Position numbers and translations under genes: made by a program. The notes under the pieces are model-generated. The model did no database searches, was not told the DNA's origin, and was given only the letters and a program-made list of their open reading frames with translations. From SBBG01 sp033717875 (GTDB taxonomy: Bacteria; Pseudomonadota; Gammaproteobacteria; Ga0077554; Ga007554): a DNA stretch of 32,476 bases. Below, one piece after another: positions 19,321 through 27,159 of the stretch. Where the stretch lies: positions 1-32,476 of the forward strand of contig JADDKJ010000037.1 of assembly GCA_033717875.1 (NCBI GenBank), in the 5' to 3' direction. Numbering within the stretch: the first letter of the stretch is position 1; each line of letters opens with the position of its first letter.

Positions 19321-19918
19321 ACAACACAACGGACACAAACGGCAACAGTTGATACTGGCATCTTCCTCGCCCTACAGGAAGGAATTGCTGCATCGCCTCG
19401 GCTTGCCTTTCATCACCATCACCCCGCAGGCCGACGAAACACCGCTGCCCGGCGAGTCCCCGGAAGCGTTGGTGGCGCGGCTTGCCAGCGCCAAGGCGCA
19501 CGCCGTTGCGCATCAGCACCCCGACGCGTTGATTATCGGCTCGGATCAGGTGGCGGTACTGGAGGATCAAATCCTGGGCAAGCCGGGAAATCACGACAAC
19601 GCCGTCGCCCAACTCAGCAACGCCTCCGGCAAACGCGTGGAATTCCTGACCGGATTATGCCTGCTCAATGGCGCCACCCGGCGCATGCAGGTCAACGTCA
19701 TCCCTTTCGCCGTGGTGTTCCGGGTTCTGAGCGCGGCGCAGATCGACAACTATCTGCGCCGCGAGCAACCCTATAACTGCGCGGGCTCGTTCAAGTCGGA
19801 GGGCTTGGGCATCGCGTTGTTCGACAAACTGGAAGGCGAAGACCCCACCGCCCTCGTCGGCCTGCCGCTGATCAGCCTGGTGCAGATGCTGGAGCATGAA
19901 GGCGTAAGAGTCATCTGA
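19307..19918 (+). CDS. maf: Maf/YceF-type nucleotide pyrophosphatase
   Basis: 203 residues. Maf-like proteins hydrolyse modified or non-canonical nucleoside triphosphates; the YceF subgroup prefers 7-methyl-GTP. Signature segments are LILASSSPYRKELL, DETPLPGESPEALVARLA, DALIIGSDQVAVLE, GKPGNHDNA, YNCAGSFKSEGLGI and PTALVGLPLISLVQML. The start TTG at 19307 overlaps the pycB end by 14 bases and has GAGG seven bases upstream; TTG at 19349 is a shorter alternative. In many gammaproteobacteria maf lies right next to yceD-rpmF; here the pyc genes separate them. Confidence 0.92.
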   Translation: MKSVEQHNGHKRQQLILASSSPYRKELLHRLGLPFITITPQADETPLPGESPEALVARLASAKAHAVAHQHPDALIIGSDQVAVLEDQILGKPGNHDNAVAQLSNASGKRVEFLTGLCLLNGATRRMQVNVIPFAVVFRVLSAAQIDNYLRREQPYNCAGSFKSEGLGIALFDKLEGEDPTALVGLPLISLVQMLEHEGVRVI

Positions 19919-19954
19919 ATCCAATAACCGCCAAGGCGTAAAAGAAATCCACCA

Positions 19955-20824
19955 ATGAAAGTTTTTTCCAAGTGGCTGTGGCGCGGCCTGGGCTTGACGC
20001 TGCTCGCCGTATTGCTCTATCAAGGTTGGATCTACTGGCAGGTCACACGCCTCGACACCCATAACCCCGAAGAAACGGCGCTGATGCGCGCGCGGCTGGC
20101 GGAGATGGAAGCCGAGGGCAAACCCGCCAGAATCGATTACCGCTGGACGGAAGTGGCGCGCATCTCGCGCTACCTGCAACGCGCCGTGATAGCGTCCGAG
20201 GATGCCACGTTTTACAGCCATGAAGGCTTCGATTGGGAAGGCATCAAGGTCGCCGCGGAAAAGAACATCAAACAAGGCAAGGTGATCGCCGGCGGCAGCA
20301 CCATCAGTCAGCAGCTCGCCAAAAACCTTTTCCTGTCGACGCAGCGCACCCCGTGGCGCAAGGCCGAAGAGGCCGTCATCACGGTCATGCTGGAAAAGAG
20401 CCTGGACAAGCGGCGCATCTTCGAGATTTACCTGAATGTCATCGAATGGGGCAATGGCGTCTTCGGCGCAGAGGCCGCGGCGCGCCATTACTTCGGCAAG
20501 TCCGCCGCCAAGCTCAGCCCGCGCGAGGCCGCGTGGCTGGCCGCCATCGTGCCCAATCCGCGCTACTATGACAACCACCGCGGCAGCCGCCGCGCGGCGC
20601 GCAAAACCAACATCATCCTGGCACGCATGGCGGTGCGTTATGGCCGCGATTTCAACGCCCCGCCGCGCCTGGTGACACCGCCCGCGAAAACCGCGCCGGA
20701 ACTGGAGATGCCGAAGGAGCCGGCTGACATGGAAAAGGAAGAGCCCGCGCCACCTCTGGATACAACGACACCGGAAACCCAAACCACGCCCGCCAGCCCT
20801 GCCGAAGGGTTACCCTCTCCATAG
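19955..20824 (+). CDS. mtgA: Monofunctional peptidoglycan glycosyltransferase MtgA
   Basis: 289 residues. A GT51 enzyme that polymerises lipid II into glycan strands, anchored by one N-terminal helix (about residues 7-28). Catalytic Glu is in VIASEDATFYSHEGFDWEGI; GGSTISQQLAKNLFLS, EIYLNVIEWGNGVFGAEAAA and PREAAWLAAIVPNP follow as in the family. The last 50 residues are rich in Pro, Glu and Thr and look disordered; most MtgA proteins lack this tail. The ATG at 19955 lies 36 bases after maf. Confidence 0.94.
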   Translation: MKVFSKWLWRGLGLTLLAVLLYQGWIYWQVTRLDTHNPEETALMRARLAEMEAEGKPARIDYRWTEVARISRYLQRAVIASEDATFYSHEGFDWEGIKVAAEKNIKQGKVIAGGSTISQQLAKNLFLSTQRTPWRKAEEAVITVMLEKSLDKRRIFEIYLNVIEWGNGVFGAEAAARHYFGKSAAKLSPREAAWLAAIVPNPRYYDNHRGSRRAARKTNIILARMAVRYGRDFNAPPRLVTPPAKTAPELEMPKEPADMEKEEPAPPLDTTTPETQTTPASPAEGLPSP

Positions 20825-20863
20825 GGCAAAGTTGAAAGAACCCATCATTACGAGACTGACTCA

Positions 20864-23449
20864 ATGTGTACTGGATCCTCATCTCAGGCATCAGGCAACC
20901 TGGAACCGCAGCCTTCCGAGAGGCGATTTCGCACCCTGTTTGAACAATCTCCATTCGCCATCCAGATATTTTCTCTCGATGGCAAAGCCACCTTGATAAA
21001 CCGCGCCTCGGAAGAGTTATGGGGCGTAACTCTTGAGCGGAACACGGATTACAACATCCTGAAGGACCCTCAGCTCATAGAAAAAGGAGTGATGCCTTAT
21101 ATTCAAGAAGGCTTCTCCGGCAAGGAGACCGAGATTCCTGCCATCTGGTACGACCCACAGCAGACATACCCAGATGCCGGCCCAAAGCGCTGTGTCAGCG
21201 GATTCATCTACCCGGTGAAAGATGGAGAGACCATCACCGAGATCGTCTTGATGCACAAGGATGTTACGGCGCAAAAACTCGCCGAAGAAGAGTTGCAACA
21301 GGTGCGCGACGAGCTGGAGCAGCGGGTGCAAGAGCGCACCGCCGATCTCGAGAAAGCCAACATCGCCCTGCGCGCGGAGATTGCGGAACGTATGCTGGCA
21401 CAACAGGCGATGCACAACAGCGAAGAACGGTTGGCACGTTTCTTTGCCGCATCGTATGAGGGACTTTTTTTCCACGACCAGGGAAAGATACTGGACATCA
21501 ACCCCGCCATCCCGGAAATCCTGGGCTATACAACCGAGGAAACCGTCGGCAGGCATCTCATGGAATTCGTCGCGCCGCAGTCCCGGCAAGAGGTGCTGCG
21601 CCACATGCAGGCCGGATTCGAGGGACCTTATGAGATCTTCATCCTCAAAAAAGACGGCGCGAAAATTCCCGTCGAGATCAGGGCGAAAACCGTTGAATAT
21701 CAAGGCCGGGCCATCCGTGTGGTGGCGGTTCAAGATCTCAGTGAACACAAGAAAGCCGAGGAAAAGCAGCGTCTGGCCGCCTCGGTTTTTGACAACACAA
21801 CCGAAGCCATCGTCATCACCGACGCCCAAAGCGGCATTGTAGCCGTCAACAAAGCATTCACCGAAATCACCGGCTATGAATCGCACGAGGCACTGGGAGA
21901 GAACCCTCGCTTCTATCAATCCGGCCGGCATAACAAGACATTGTCGGCGGAGTTATCGAAATCACTGGAAACCCATGGCCAATGGCGCGGCGAAGTCCTG
22001 CATCGGCGCAAGAACGGTGAAATCTATCCGACATGGGAATGCGTCACCGCCATAAAGGATGACGAAGGACGGATCACCAATTACCTGGCGGTATTTTCCG
22101 ATATCAGCGCCATCAAGGAATCCGAAAAAAGGCTCACCTATCTCGCGCACCATGATGCGCTCACCGGACTCCCCAATCGCCTGCTGTTTCTCGCCAGCCT
22201 CAATCAGGCATTGCGGCGGGCCAAACGACACAAGCAACAGGTCGCGCTGCTGTTTCTCGACCTGGACCGCTTCAAGATCATCAACGACACATTGGGCCAT
22301 GCCTGCGGCGACCGATTGCTGCAAGAGATCGCAATCCGCCTGAAGAACTGTGTCCGCGCCGAGGACACGGTGGCCAGACTGGGAGGCGACGAATTCACCA
22401 TCATCCTGTCCGAAGTCGCTCACGCCGAGGATGCGGCGATCCTGGCCAAGAAGATCATCAACACCGTGGCCCAGCCCATTTATGTCGATGGACACGAGAT
22501 CACCACCTCCACCAGCGTCGGCATCAGCATTTATCCCGATGATGCCGAGGACAGCGAAGGACTCGCCAAGTCCGCCGATGCCGCGATGTATCGCGCCAAG
22601 GAGAGCGGCAGGCACAATTACCAGTTCTATGCCGCGGAGCTGACCGAGAAGGCATTCGAGCACCTTTCCCTTGAACAGGGCCTACGGCAAGCCCTGGCGC
22701 GGGAGGAGTTCATATTGCATTACCAGCCGCAATTCCTGCTCAAGGACAAATCCATTTATGGTGTGGAAGCGCTGATCCGCTGGCAACATCCCAAGCTGGG
22801 CCTGGTGCCGCCGGACAAATTCATGGCGGTAGCCGAAGAGACTGGCCTCATCGTGCCCATAGGTGAGTGGGTACTGCACACTGTTTACCATCAGGCCAAG
22901 GCATGGCGTGCCGCGGGTTTGCCTCCACTACAAGTCGGCGTCAACATCGTGGGACGGCAGATCCTGCAGGGCCAGATTTTGAACACGCTATACGCGGTCA
23001 TGGAAGAATCGGGGATGCGGCCGGGTGAGCTACAACTCGAACTGGAGATCACCGAAAGCGATCTGGAAATCGCCGAACATAGCATCGAACTGCTCAGAAG
23101 TCTCAAGTCGCTGGGAGTCACACTCGCCATCGACGATTTCGGAACAGGCTATTCATCGTTGAGCCGCCTGAAACATCTGCCCATCGACACACTCAAAATA
23201 GACCGCTCGTTTGTGCGCGATATCCCGCACGATCCAGACGATGTGGCGATAGCCAACGCCATCATTGCGATGGCCCACAGCCTGAAGCTGAAGGTCGTTG
23301 CCGAGGGCGTTGAAACGGCCGATCAACTGGCTTTCCTGAAAACGCAGCGATGCGACATCGTACAGGGTTATTTCCTCCACAAGCCCGTGCCCGCCGATGA
23401 AATAAGCTGTTTGTGGACAACCAACCCGAATCAGTCAGGGCACCCCTGA
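20864..23449 (+). CDS. PAS-PAS-PAS-GGDEF-EAL cyclic-di-GMP protein
   Basis: 861 residues with no membrane helix, so probably a cytosolic sensor. The order is PAS (about 20-135), a coiled coil (about 135-185; EEELQQVRDELEQRVQER), a second PAS (186-300), a third PAS (305-425), GGDEF (425-590) and EAL (605-850). The cyclase site RLGGDEF is intact, and an inhibitory site RAED lies five residues before it. The phosphodiesterase residues are present: EAL, VGVNI, LEITES, IDDFGTGYSSL, LKIDRSF, AEGVET and QGYFLHKP. Both activities therefore look possible. VNIVGRQ replaces the common VNLSARQ. Its 3' end overlaps the next gene, on the opposite strand, by 15 bp. Confidence 0.93.
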   Translation: MCTGSSSQASGNLEPQPSERRFRTLFEQSPFAIQIFSLDGKATLINRASEELWGVTLERNTDYNILKDPQLIEKGVMPYIQEGFSGKETEIPAIWYDPQQTYPDAGPKRCVSGFIYPVKDGETITEIVLMHKDVTAQKLAEEELQQVRDELEQRVQERTADLEKANIALRAEIAERMLAQQAMHNSEERLARFFAASYEGLFFHDQGKILDINPAIPEILGYTTEETVGRHLMEFVAPQSRQEVLRHMQAGFEGPYEIFILKKDGAKIPVEIRAKTVEYQGRAIRVVAVQDLSEHKKAEEKQRLAASVFDNTTEAIVITDAQSGIVAVNKAFTEITGYESHEALGENPRFYQSGRHNKTLSAELSKSLETHGQWRGEVLHRRKNGEIYPTWECVTAIKDDEGRITNYLAVFSDISAIKESEKRLTYLAHHDALTGLPNRLLFLASLNQALRRAKRHKQQVALLFLDLDRFKIINDTLGHACGDRLLQEIAIRLKNCVRAEDTVARLGGDEFTIILSEVAHAEDAAILAKKIINTVAQPIYVDGHEITTSTSVGISIYPDDAEDSEGLAKSADAAMYRAKESGRHNYQFYAAELTEKAFEHLSLEQGLRQALAREEFILHYQPQFLLKDKSIYGVEALIRWQHPKLGLVPPDKFMAVAEETGLIVPIGEWVLHTVYHQAKAWRAAGLPPLQVGVNIVGRQILQGQILNTLYAVMEESGMRPGELQLELEITESDLEIAEHSIELLRSLKSLGVTLAIDDFGTGYSSLSRLKHLPIDTLKIDRSFVRDIPHDPDDVAIANAIIAMAHSLKLKVVAEGVETADQLAFLKTQRCDIVQGYFLHKPVPADEISCLWTTNPNQSGHP

Positions 23450-24709
23450 AACAGGAGGTGTGTGATGAATCTCTTGGGACGGCGTAGACCCACCCTGCCT
23501 TGTCCTCGCATAATTCCTGTACAAATAGAGCACCACCGCCCCCAGCCCCGCTATCAGCAGGAAGAACACCAACACGCCGCCAATCACCGGAATGCCTTGC
23601 AGAACGGACAGCAGAATCAATACCACAATGAATGAGGCAAAGCGCCAACCTGTGGTGGCGGGCTGCTGCTTGCGCACCAGGGAAAGCCCCTTCTCCGCAA
23701 GGTAAAGCACGGCGATGAGATAGCCCAACAGCAGAACAATGGGGTAGAGCAATATCACTATCAACCCGACCGGAATGCCGATGATGGTGATAAACAGCAA
23801 TATCGCTCCAACCGGGATTGCGACCAGCAGCGCGAATCCCAGCGCCATGCTTGTACCAGGATCGCTGCCGACCGTCGACGCGGCGCCCTGCGCAAACTTT
23901 GAAAACACCACCAGCAGAATGCCGCCAAGCAGCACCAGCCCTGCCATAAATAACAGCGCGGCAATGAATCCAGCAACACCGGCGGCCGCCGCCATGCCTT
24001 TTTCGATTTCCAGCGGGGTATAACTGATCCCGCCGGAAATCTGCGCCGCCGGGTCGATCTTTGCCCGTTGCGGACTGCGGTAAGTGAGCTTGCCGGTGAT
24101 TCTTGCGCCTGGCAGCACCTCGATCTCATGCGCTGTCAGATCGACGTCCCCCTGGATTTCGCCACGCAACCGGATAGTTTCGGCCTTGGCTTGCAACCCC
24201 CGGGCAATGCTTCCCTGCACATCGACATCCGCTCCATTCAGATTGGCCTTGCCCATGATCTTTGCGTTTTTGGTAACGCTCACATGTCCCCCGGCGAGGC
24301 GGGCATCGCCGCCGACCTCGGTATCGAGCACCACCGAGCCGCCCGCGGCATAGACATCGTCGCGCACCTTACCCTGAAGGGTGATATTGCCACCCGCCAC
24401 GGCGACATCACCGTCGACGGGATGCCGGATCAGAATACTCCCGCCTGCGGCGTAGACATCGCCGTTCACTTCGGAAGCAACTTCGACATGGCCGCCGGTT
24501 GCAACATAATCTCCGGCGATCATGCCTTGTAGTGACGGGGATTCGGGCTGTTCCTCCGCAAGAACGTTGAGCGAAAGGAAAAGTAGCAACACGACAAACA
24601 GCATGCCGAACAGGTGTAAGCACCTTCTCGCAAAGAGAGAATGGAATGAAACAGGTGGAGTAACTTTGCTTTCGAAGTTCCTGGCGACAGGATGGTAAAG
24701 TGTGAACAT
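23435..24709 (-). CDS. Bactofilin-like beta-helix membrane protein (function unknown)
   Basis: 424 residues. A hydrophobic N-terminal segment ending LSLNVLA looks like a signal peptide or anchor (about 30-48). Residues about 55-200 form regular short repeats (GDYVATGGHVEV, GDVYAAGGSILI, GDVAVAGGNITL, DDVYAAGGSVVL). This is a pattern expected of a right-handed beta-helix as in polymer-forming bactofilin-type proteins. The second half has about five membrane helices with Gly/Pro-rich loops (GIPVGLIVILLYPIVLL). Similar proteins are common but uncharacterised. I chose ATG 24709 because AAGGAGG precedes it; the open frame extends 35 codons further into the repeat element and is not family-like. 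Confidence 0.7.
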   Translation of the reverse strand: MFTLYHPVARNFESKVTPPVSFHSLFARRCLHLFGMLFVVLLLFLSLNVLAEEQPESPSLQGMIAGDYVATGGHVEVASEVNGDVYAAGGSILIRHPVDGDVAVAGGNITLQGKVRDDVYAAGGSVVLDTEVGGDARLAGGHVSVTKNAKIMGKANLNGADVDVQGSIARGLQAKAETIRLRGEIQGDVDLTAHEIEVLPGARITGKLTYRSPQRAKIDPAAQISGGISYTPLEIEKGMAAAAGVAGFIAALLFMAGLVLLGGILLVVFSKFAQGAASTVGSDPGTSMALGFALLVAIPVGAILLFITIIGIPVGLIVILLYPIVLLLGYLIAVLYLAEKGLSLVRKQQPATTGWRFASFIVVLILLSVLQGIPVIGGVLVFFLLIAGLGAVVLYLYRNYARTRQGGSTPSQEIHHTPPVSGVP

Positions 24710-24736
24710 TTTCCGAGCCCTCCTTGCATTGGATCT

Positions 24737-24885
24737 AAGGAAACTCTGAACAATCCTAAAAACCTCAGAGCACGAAAAGAAAAAATGTGATTTTTTCTTT
24801 TCTCCCATTTTCAATCACTTCAAGTGATTGAAAAATGCCGGCACATTCCTGTGCTGCGGAACATCGGGATTAATCAGAGGTTCCT
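24737..24885. repeat. Multi-hairpin palindromic element, copy 3
   Basis: The ends are AAGGAAACTCTGA and, reversed, AAGGAACCTCTGATTA. Stems are CTCTGA/TCAGAG, GAAAAGAAAAAA/TTTTTTCTTTTC, TTTTCAATCAC/GTGATTGAAAA and GGCACA/TGTGCt. Compared with copy 1, several stem positions differ on both sides so that pairing is kept. It lies just upstream of the bactofilin-like gene, in its promoter region. Confidence 0.75.
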
Positions 24886-25022
24886 TGGAGAGAGACAACT
24901 TTATCGCGTGAAATAATGACGCCGGATATCCAGTCCTTTTCATCGATGATGAGTTCGCGACGGTTTTTCTGCGTTTCTGGCGTACTTCATTATAACGGTA
25001 ACGAAGATGGGGCACGGATTCC

Positions 25023-25036
25023 TTGATGTAAATCAA
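25023..25036. promoter_or_regulatory. Perfect FNR/Anr-type box
   Basis: TTGATGTAAATCAA is an exact match to the FNR/Anr consensus TTGAT-N4-ATCAA. It lies 30 bases upstream of the broken antitoxin ATG (25066) on the plus strand, and more than 300 bases from the bactofilin-like start on the minus strand. It has no intact adjacent target gene. Confidence 0.55.
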
Positions 25037-25065
25037 AAAATTCGCAACTTTTCATATCGAAAAGC

Positions 25066-25196
25066 ATGGCACTCAAACCGCGAAAATGGGATAGCGCCGA
25101 ACACCTCACGACCGACGAGGATATGGTGCTTTATCTGGCAGCCTGCCTGAAGAAGCCGGGGATGATGCGGCATTTATTGCCAAGGCGCTAGGCGTG
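25066..25196 (+). pseudogene. Broken HI1420-type addiction-module antitoxin
   Basis: The start MALKPRKWDSAEHLTTDED is the characteristic N-terminus of HI1420-type antidote proteins (MAL...WD..EHL.T.ED...YL.A). After VLYLAACL the frame slips: the expected acidic continuation EEAGDDAAFIAKALGV is in the +1 frame, while the original frame reaches TAG at 25189-25191. Homology then ends at about 25196, just before the arfB stop, so the DNA-binding half is lost. No HI1419-type RelE toxin is visible beside it. This is a frameshifted and truncated relic. Confidence 0.7.
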
Positions 25197-25209
25197 CAAC
25201 TTCACGCCA

Positions 25210-25635
25210 CTAATCTTCGCCACCACACACCCTGCCACGCAAACCCTTCGCCTCCCCATGGCGCCGCTTGGATTCCAGGCGGCGTTTTTTCGAGGCCAGT
25301 GTTGGTTTGGTCTTTTTGCGCGGCAGGGGTTTTTCGGTGGCCTTGCGGATCAGCTCTACCAGGCGCTCCAGCGCATCCTGACGATTCTGCAGTTGCGTGC
25401 GGAAACGCCGTGCGTCGATGATCAACACACCCTCGACGGTCATGCGCCTGCCCGCCAGTTTCATCAACCGGGCGCGAACATCGTCGGGCAGCGCGGGAGA
25501 ATGCGCGGCGTCGAAACGCAGTTGCACGGCGGTGGCGACCTTGTTGACGTTCTGCCCGCCTGGACCGGAGGCACGGATGAAACGCTCCTCGATTTCGCTT
25601 TCGTCGATGATAATGGCGCGAGTGATGTGAATCAT
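25210..25635 (-). CDS. arfB: Peptidyl-tRNA hydrolase ArfB (YaeJ), ribosome rescue factor
   Basis: 141 residues. ArfB releases peptides from ribosomes stalled at mRNA 3' ends, without needing a stop codon. The GGQ motif appears early in RASGPGGQNVNKVATAVQLRF. The C-terminal basic tail (PRKKTKPTLASKKRRLESKR) is the part that enters the empty mRNA channel. The start is ATG 25635, which matches family N-termini (MIHITRAIIID). The frame is open for 32 further codons upstream, but these lie entirely in MITE-A, whose end is two bases from the ATG. The leader and ribosome site are therefore provided by the repeat. Confidence 0.93.
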   Translation of the reverse strand: MIHITRAIIIDESEIEERFIRASGPGGQNVNKVATAVQLRFDAAHSPALPDDVRARLMKLAGRRMTVEGVLIIDARRFRTQLQNRQDALERLVELIRKATEKPLPRKKTKPTLASKKRRLESKRRHGEAKGLRGRVCGGED

Positions 25636-25637
25636 AT

Positions 25638-25961
25638 GGGTACCTGTATAAATTCGATCAAGACGCGAGGACAAGGCGAAAAATGGCGCAAAAGCGGAGT
25701 GTACACGCAGTACATGAGCATTTTGAGCCACTTTTCAACGCCGCCATCGCGGCTTCAGCGAATTTATCCTAAAAACCTCAGTTGGAACCGTGGCGAGAAT
25801 GACTAAGGCGCTGAAGATGGACGAGAAAATCGCAAAATATTCCACAGCCGTAGCCATGCGCTACAGTGAGGATAGATTTTGCGATTTTCTCGCGCAGATT
25901 CGGTGCATTAGGCATTCGCAGCAGGCTCCAACTGAGGTTTTTAGGGTTTATACAGGTGCCC
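25638..25961. repeat. MITE-A copy 2, interrupted by MITE-B
   Basis: The left part (25638-25767) starts GGGTACCTGTATAAATTCG and matches copy 1 (6189-6328), with the identical core GTGTACACGCAGTACATGAG. The right terminus resumes after the insertion as TTTATACAGGTGCCC (25947-25961). Removing MITE-B restores a 140-bp element with matching ends. The right end contains the RES toxin stop codon; the left end lies against the arfB start. Confidence 0.82.
25768..25945. mobile_element. MITE-B copy A (178 bp) nested in MITE-A
   Basis: Terminal inverted repeats start CCTAAAAACCTCAGTTGGA on both strands and run about 22 bases with one mismatch. The flanks are TTTAT (25763-25767) and TTTAT (25947-25951), apart from one extra G at the right edge. 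The interior is an imperfect palindrome, including GAGAAAATCGCAAAAT paired with ATTTTGCGATTTTCTC. No gene is encoded, so movement would need a transposase from elsewhere. Confidence 0.8.
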
Positions 25962-26679
25962 ATACTGCGTCGCACTCAACGACGAACCAGGGCACGCCCC
26001 GCTCTCTTTCAATCGAGACGGTGCGCGACCGCGGATTCATGGCATAGGTGAGATAACAAACATCGGCCGGACTGGACAAGACTCGCGGCGTGAAAACCAC
26101 GCTATTCACACCATCGCAACGAGCGGATTTGACCAGCACACCGTTCTGCTCCTTTTCGTGAAGATAGCCGCCCAGTTGCTGCGTGAATGAATAATCGCTG
26201 GCGCTGACAAGCTGCGGAAAACGCTCTTCCTTGCCGCGCAGGTCAATCAGTATGGCGTCGCACCGCACGTTGAAAACCCGCCGATCGGCGATGATCGCCT
26301 TGTCTTCCGCCGCGTAACTGTCCATCACAAAGCGCCACCAGTGATGGACGGACTCGTAAACCGTGGTTTCCAGCTCCAGCGAACCATACCATACGCCATA
26401 CCGGGTACCGTCGCTGAAACGGGTTTGCTGCCAGTTGCAGGGCAGGAAAGGATAGGTGATCACCGTACCGTAGTCGAAGGGCCGGGTAATCAGCGGCGCG
26501 CGGCTCTCCATTCTGCCGGTCGCTTCCGCGGCAATCGCCACCTGCATCTCGGCTTCGTTCTCGACCAGATCATCGAACACCGCCTGCGATTCGCGGATGC
26601 CTTTGATGTTTCGGATCAGCTTGCCGTGAAAATCGACGACTTGGGAAATAAGCCCACCGGACAGGGCTTCAACGTCCAC
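25948..26679 (-). CDS. RES-domain toxin of a RES-Xre toxin-antitoxin pair
   Basis: About 243 residues. RES-domain toxins deplete NAD+ in characterised examples. Supporting segments are FLPCNWQQTRFSDGTRYGVWYGSLE (Arg and the Tyr/Glu-rich RES core), ETTVYESVHHWW, CDAILIDLRG and CDGVNSVVFTPRVLS (conserved Ser region). The start GTG at 26679 overlaps the antitoxin end by 11 bases, as expected for a coupled pair. The last codons (WAPV, TAA) lie in the terminal repeat of MITE-A copy 2, so the native end may be altered. The family assignment comes from motifs and from the adjoining DUF2384-type antitoxin. Confidence 0.8.
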   Translation of the reverse strand: MDVEALSGGLISQVVDFHGKLIRNIKGIRESQAVFDDLVENEAEMQVAIAAEATGRMESRAPLITRPFDYGTVITYPFLPCNWQQTRFSDGTRYGVWYGSLELETTVYESVHHWWRFVMDSYAAEDKAIIADRRVFNVRCDAILIDLRGKEERFPQLVSASDYSFTQQLGGYLHEKEQNGVLVKSARCDGVNSVVFTPRVLSSPADVCYLTYAMNPRSRTVSIERERGVPWFVVECDAVWAPV

Positions 26680-27076
26680 GCTCGAAATCCAGATACCTGC
26701 GCACCGCCAGCAAGCCCTCATAGCCTTGCAACATGATCGCAAGCGGCGTCTGGCCATCGAAACGGCGGTTGGGCGCGGTCACCCAGCGGTAAGCGAGGTC
26801 TCGATTGTGAGGAAAGATGATGCGCAGCGATTTGTGAATACCCAGCAAATGCCCTACCCGCCCGAGAAGATCGGCATTATCGGCCAACGGACTGCCTTTC
26901 CGGTAACGTGCCAGCGTCGAACGCGAATCGCTGGACAGTCCGAGCAACGCCGCCTGGTCGCCCGTAGCCACCCCCCAAAACTCGAACAGCTTCACGATCA
27001 TCCTGGCAAGGCCTTCACGGCTCTGTTTGCTGTGGAGATCGGTCTTTTTCAGGGGGAAAGGGGTAACGGCGTTCAT
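26669..27076 (-). CDS. Xre/MbcA/ParS-type antitoxin (DUF2384)
   Basis: 135 residues. Residues about 20-70 form a helix-turn-helix-like region (LFEFWGVATGDQAALLGLSSD, then RSTLARYRKGSPLAD). The C-terminal part has the toxin-binding DUF2384 pattern: LLGRVGHLLGIHKSLRIIF, then WVTAPNRRFDGQTPLAIMLQ, GYEGLLAVRRYLD. It neutralises the RES toxin encoded immediately downstream and probably represses its own promoter. The ATG at 27076 has no strong ribosome site. A perfect palindrome overlapping the -10 lies 22 bases upstream. Confidence 0.85.
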   Translation of the reverse strand: MNAVTPFPLKKTDLHSKQSREGLARMIVKLFEFWGVATGDQAALLGLSSDSRSTLARYRKGSPLADNADLLGRVGHLLGIHKSLRIIFPHNRDLAYRWVTAPNRRFDGQTPLAIMLQGYEGLLAVRRYLDFERGR

Positions 27077-27097
27077 GGGAATGGCTTAATGGGGCAA

Positions 27098-27118
27098 TTG
27101 GTACTTTTTTTGTACCAA
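27098..27118. promoter_or_regulatory. Palindromic operator of the RES-Xre module
   Basis: TTGGTAC, seven T's, GTACCAA: a perfect 7-bp inverted repeat. It covers the -10 element of the minus-strand promoter, the expected position for autorepression by the Xre-type antitoxin. Confidence 0.65.
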
Positions 27119-27137
27119 AAAATAAACGCCTTGTCAA
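27109..27137 (-). promoter_or_regulatory. Sigma-70 promoter of the RES-Xre module
   Basis: On the minus strand, TTGACA (27137-27132), a 17-base spacer, and TACAAA (27114-27109). The -10 is within the palindromic operator. Transcription would start near 27102, about 26 bases before the antitoxin ATG. Confidence 0.6.
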
Positions 27138-27159
27138 TCGACCGCTACGACGGGATTAT

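Noticed and set aside
17290..19338. Long open frame (682 codons) antisense to pycA-pycB
   Set aside because: It mirrors the codon structure of the GC-rich pyc genes, has no recognisable domain, and spans two real genes.
24710..24814. 35-residue extension of the bactofilin-like protein
   Set aside because: It falls in the palindromic repeat; ATG 24709 has an excellent AAGGAGG site.
24815..25036. 73-codon minus-strand frame between the palindromic repeat and the FNR box
   Set aside because: No similarity recognised, no ribosome site, and it overlaps repeat and regulatory DNA. A short neighbouring frame (ELIIDEKDWISGVIISRD) looks somewhat protein-like but lacks a start and context.
25258..25806. 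Plus-strand frame of 182 codons over arfB
   Set aside because: It is antisense to arfB and continues into MITE-A; not protein-like.
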